64,000 nt of DNA from Rhizobium aethiopicum (GTDB lineage Bacteria; Pseudomonadota; Alphaproteobacteria; Rhizobiales; Rhizobiaceae): positions 1-64,000 of the forward strand of contig NZ_JACIFV010000019.1 of assembly GCF_014197535.1 (NCBI RefSeq), read 5' to 3'. Shown here piece by piece: positions 63,495-64,000 of the stretch (positions are counted from its first letter, which is position 1; every line of letters starts with the position of its first letter). The notes beneath the pieces are model-generated. The model was not told the origin of the DNA. It did not search any database and saw only the letters and a list, made by a program, of their open reading frames with translations. A program made the position numbers and the translations under genes.

Positions 63495-63537
63495 GTTCTA
63501 TTCCCCTTTTCTTATGCGGTGAGAAATAATCTGCCGG

Positions 63538-64000
63538 TCAGGAGACCGGCACGCTTGCAAACATGTCTTCGACTTCGGCATGGACGGCGCGGAAATCGAT
63601 CTTCAGATTGCCGAGGCGGGCCTTTCCGGCAGCGATCCGCTTCAGGGCAGTATCCGTCAGCGGGCGCGCGGCCTTGGCGGCGGCTTCGCTTTCCCTGACG
63701 TCGCCGTGGCTGTGGAGGGCGATGTCGAAGCCTGCGTCGAGCACTTGGGCAACGCGCTCCGGCAGCGTGCCCGAGAGCGACTCCATGAAAATGCAGTCGG
63801 AGATCAGCACGCCGTCATAGCCCATGTCGTTGCGGATCACGTCGTGCATGACAGGCGAGATCGACGCCGGCAGCTCGGCGTCGTAGGCCGAATAGACGAC
63901 ATGGGCGACCATGGCCCAGGGCGTATCCTTCAACGCCAGGAAAGGCTTGAAATCGGTGGCGATGAGCGTCTGGCGGCTGGCGTCGACCACCGGGCGCTCC
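63538..64000 (-). CDS. Beta-N-acetylhexosaminidase-like GH3 glycosidase, partial at window end
   Basis: The C-terminal 154 residues of a glycoside hydrolase family 3 (NagZ-like) protein. The frame runs off the window at 64000. The segment DFKPFLALKDTPWAMVAHVVYSAYDAELPASISPVMHDVIRNDMGYDGVLISDCIFMESL contains the GH3 nucleophile Asp in ISDCIFMESL. The product would remove terminal N-acetylglucosamine from chito-oligomers or muropeptides. It lies 43 nt upstream of the binding-protein gene on the same strand, so transport and cleavage are probably linked. Confidence 0.88.
   Translation of the reverse strand, partial: ERPVVDASRQTLIATDFKPFLALKDTPWAMVAHVVYSAYDAELPASISPVMHDVIRNDMGYDGVLISDCIFMESLSGTLPERVAQVLDAGFDIALHSHGDVRESEAAAKAARPLTDTALKRIAAGKARLGNLKIDFRAVHAEVEDMFASVPVS

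Noticed and set aside
62073-63698. A 541-codon open frame on the plus strand opposite the family-5 binding protein
   Set aside because: The composition is biased (Val/Gly/Asp/Arg) with no domain. The opposite strand encodes a binding protein with signal peptide and family motifs.

Overview
The window looks like chromosomal or megaplasmid DNA of a Rhizobium leguminosarum/etli-type alphaproteobacterium. The evidence is high-GC coding sequence, intergenic mosaic palindromes of the RIME kind, and an L-rhamnose locus whose order (rhaRSTPQUK divergent from rhaDI) matches the one described in R. leguminosarum. No rRNA, tRNA, CRISPR array, insertion sequence or phage gene was recognised. Almost all of the DNA is coding, and the only gene-free stretch longer than 300 bases is 3835-4168.

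Layout. 1-3.9 kb: a small gene with a disturbed 5' end, a glutaryl-CoA dehydrogenase, a cupin protein, a LysR regulator and a small membrane-anchored protein. 4.1-11.3 kb: one co-directional unit of a branched-chain-amino-acid-type ABC importer (order K-G-F-H-M), a GMC alcohol dehydrogenase and 3-hydroxyisobutyrate dehydrogenase. 11.3-13.0 kb: an orphan iron-chelate-type ABC ATPase and a 2-keto-4-pentenoate hydratase-like protein. 13.1-24.1 kb: the complete L-rhamnose uptake and catabolism locus. Its two operons diverge from a symmetric promoter/operator region, and each carries a palindromic mosaic element inside it. 24.2-25.6 kb: a carboxymuconolactone decarboxylase-like gene divergent from an ECF41-type sigma factor. 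The sigma gene is cut by an in-frame TGA, and both genes have matching ECF41-type promoters with 16-nt spacers. 25.8-35.3 kb: a COG3964-type amidohydrolase with an IclR regulator, a VapBC-like toxin-antitoxin pair, a stress-type SDR, a fused hydantoinase/5-oxoprolinase divergent from a MarR-like regulator, and a TetR regulator with two operator-like palindromes.

35.3-49.6 kb is a Tad (Flp) pilus locus: prepilin peptidase, Flp pilin, CpaB, the secretin CpaC, a short lipoprotein, TadG, two TadE-like pseudopilins, CpaE/TadZ, an L,D-transpeptidase, CpaF, TadB, TadC, an AAA+ ATPase with an N-terminal region resembling a winged helix, a membrane coiled-coil protein and the lipoprotein TadD. The L,D-transpeptidase and the AAA+ protein are not part of the canonical Tad machine but are tightly packed in this operon.

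49.8-64 kb: small membrane proteins, a DUF1810 protein, an amidase followed by a sugar-phosphate-isomerase-like protein, choline-sulfatase with its divergent dedicated LysR regulator, an HpcH/HpaI aldolase, a spermidine-synthase-like protein, and an oligopeptide-type ABC importer downstream of a GH3 beta-hexosaminidase that runs off the window. The most notable items are the truncated ECF41 sigma factor with its paired promoters, the symmetric rha control region, and the extra genes embedded in the Tad operon.
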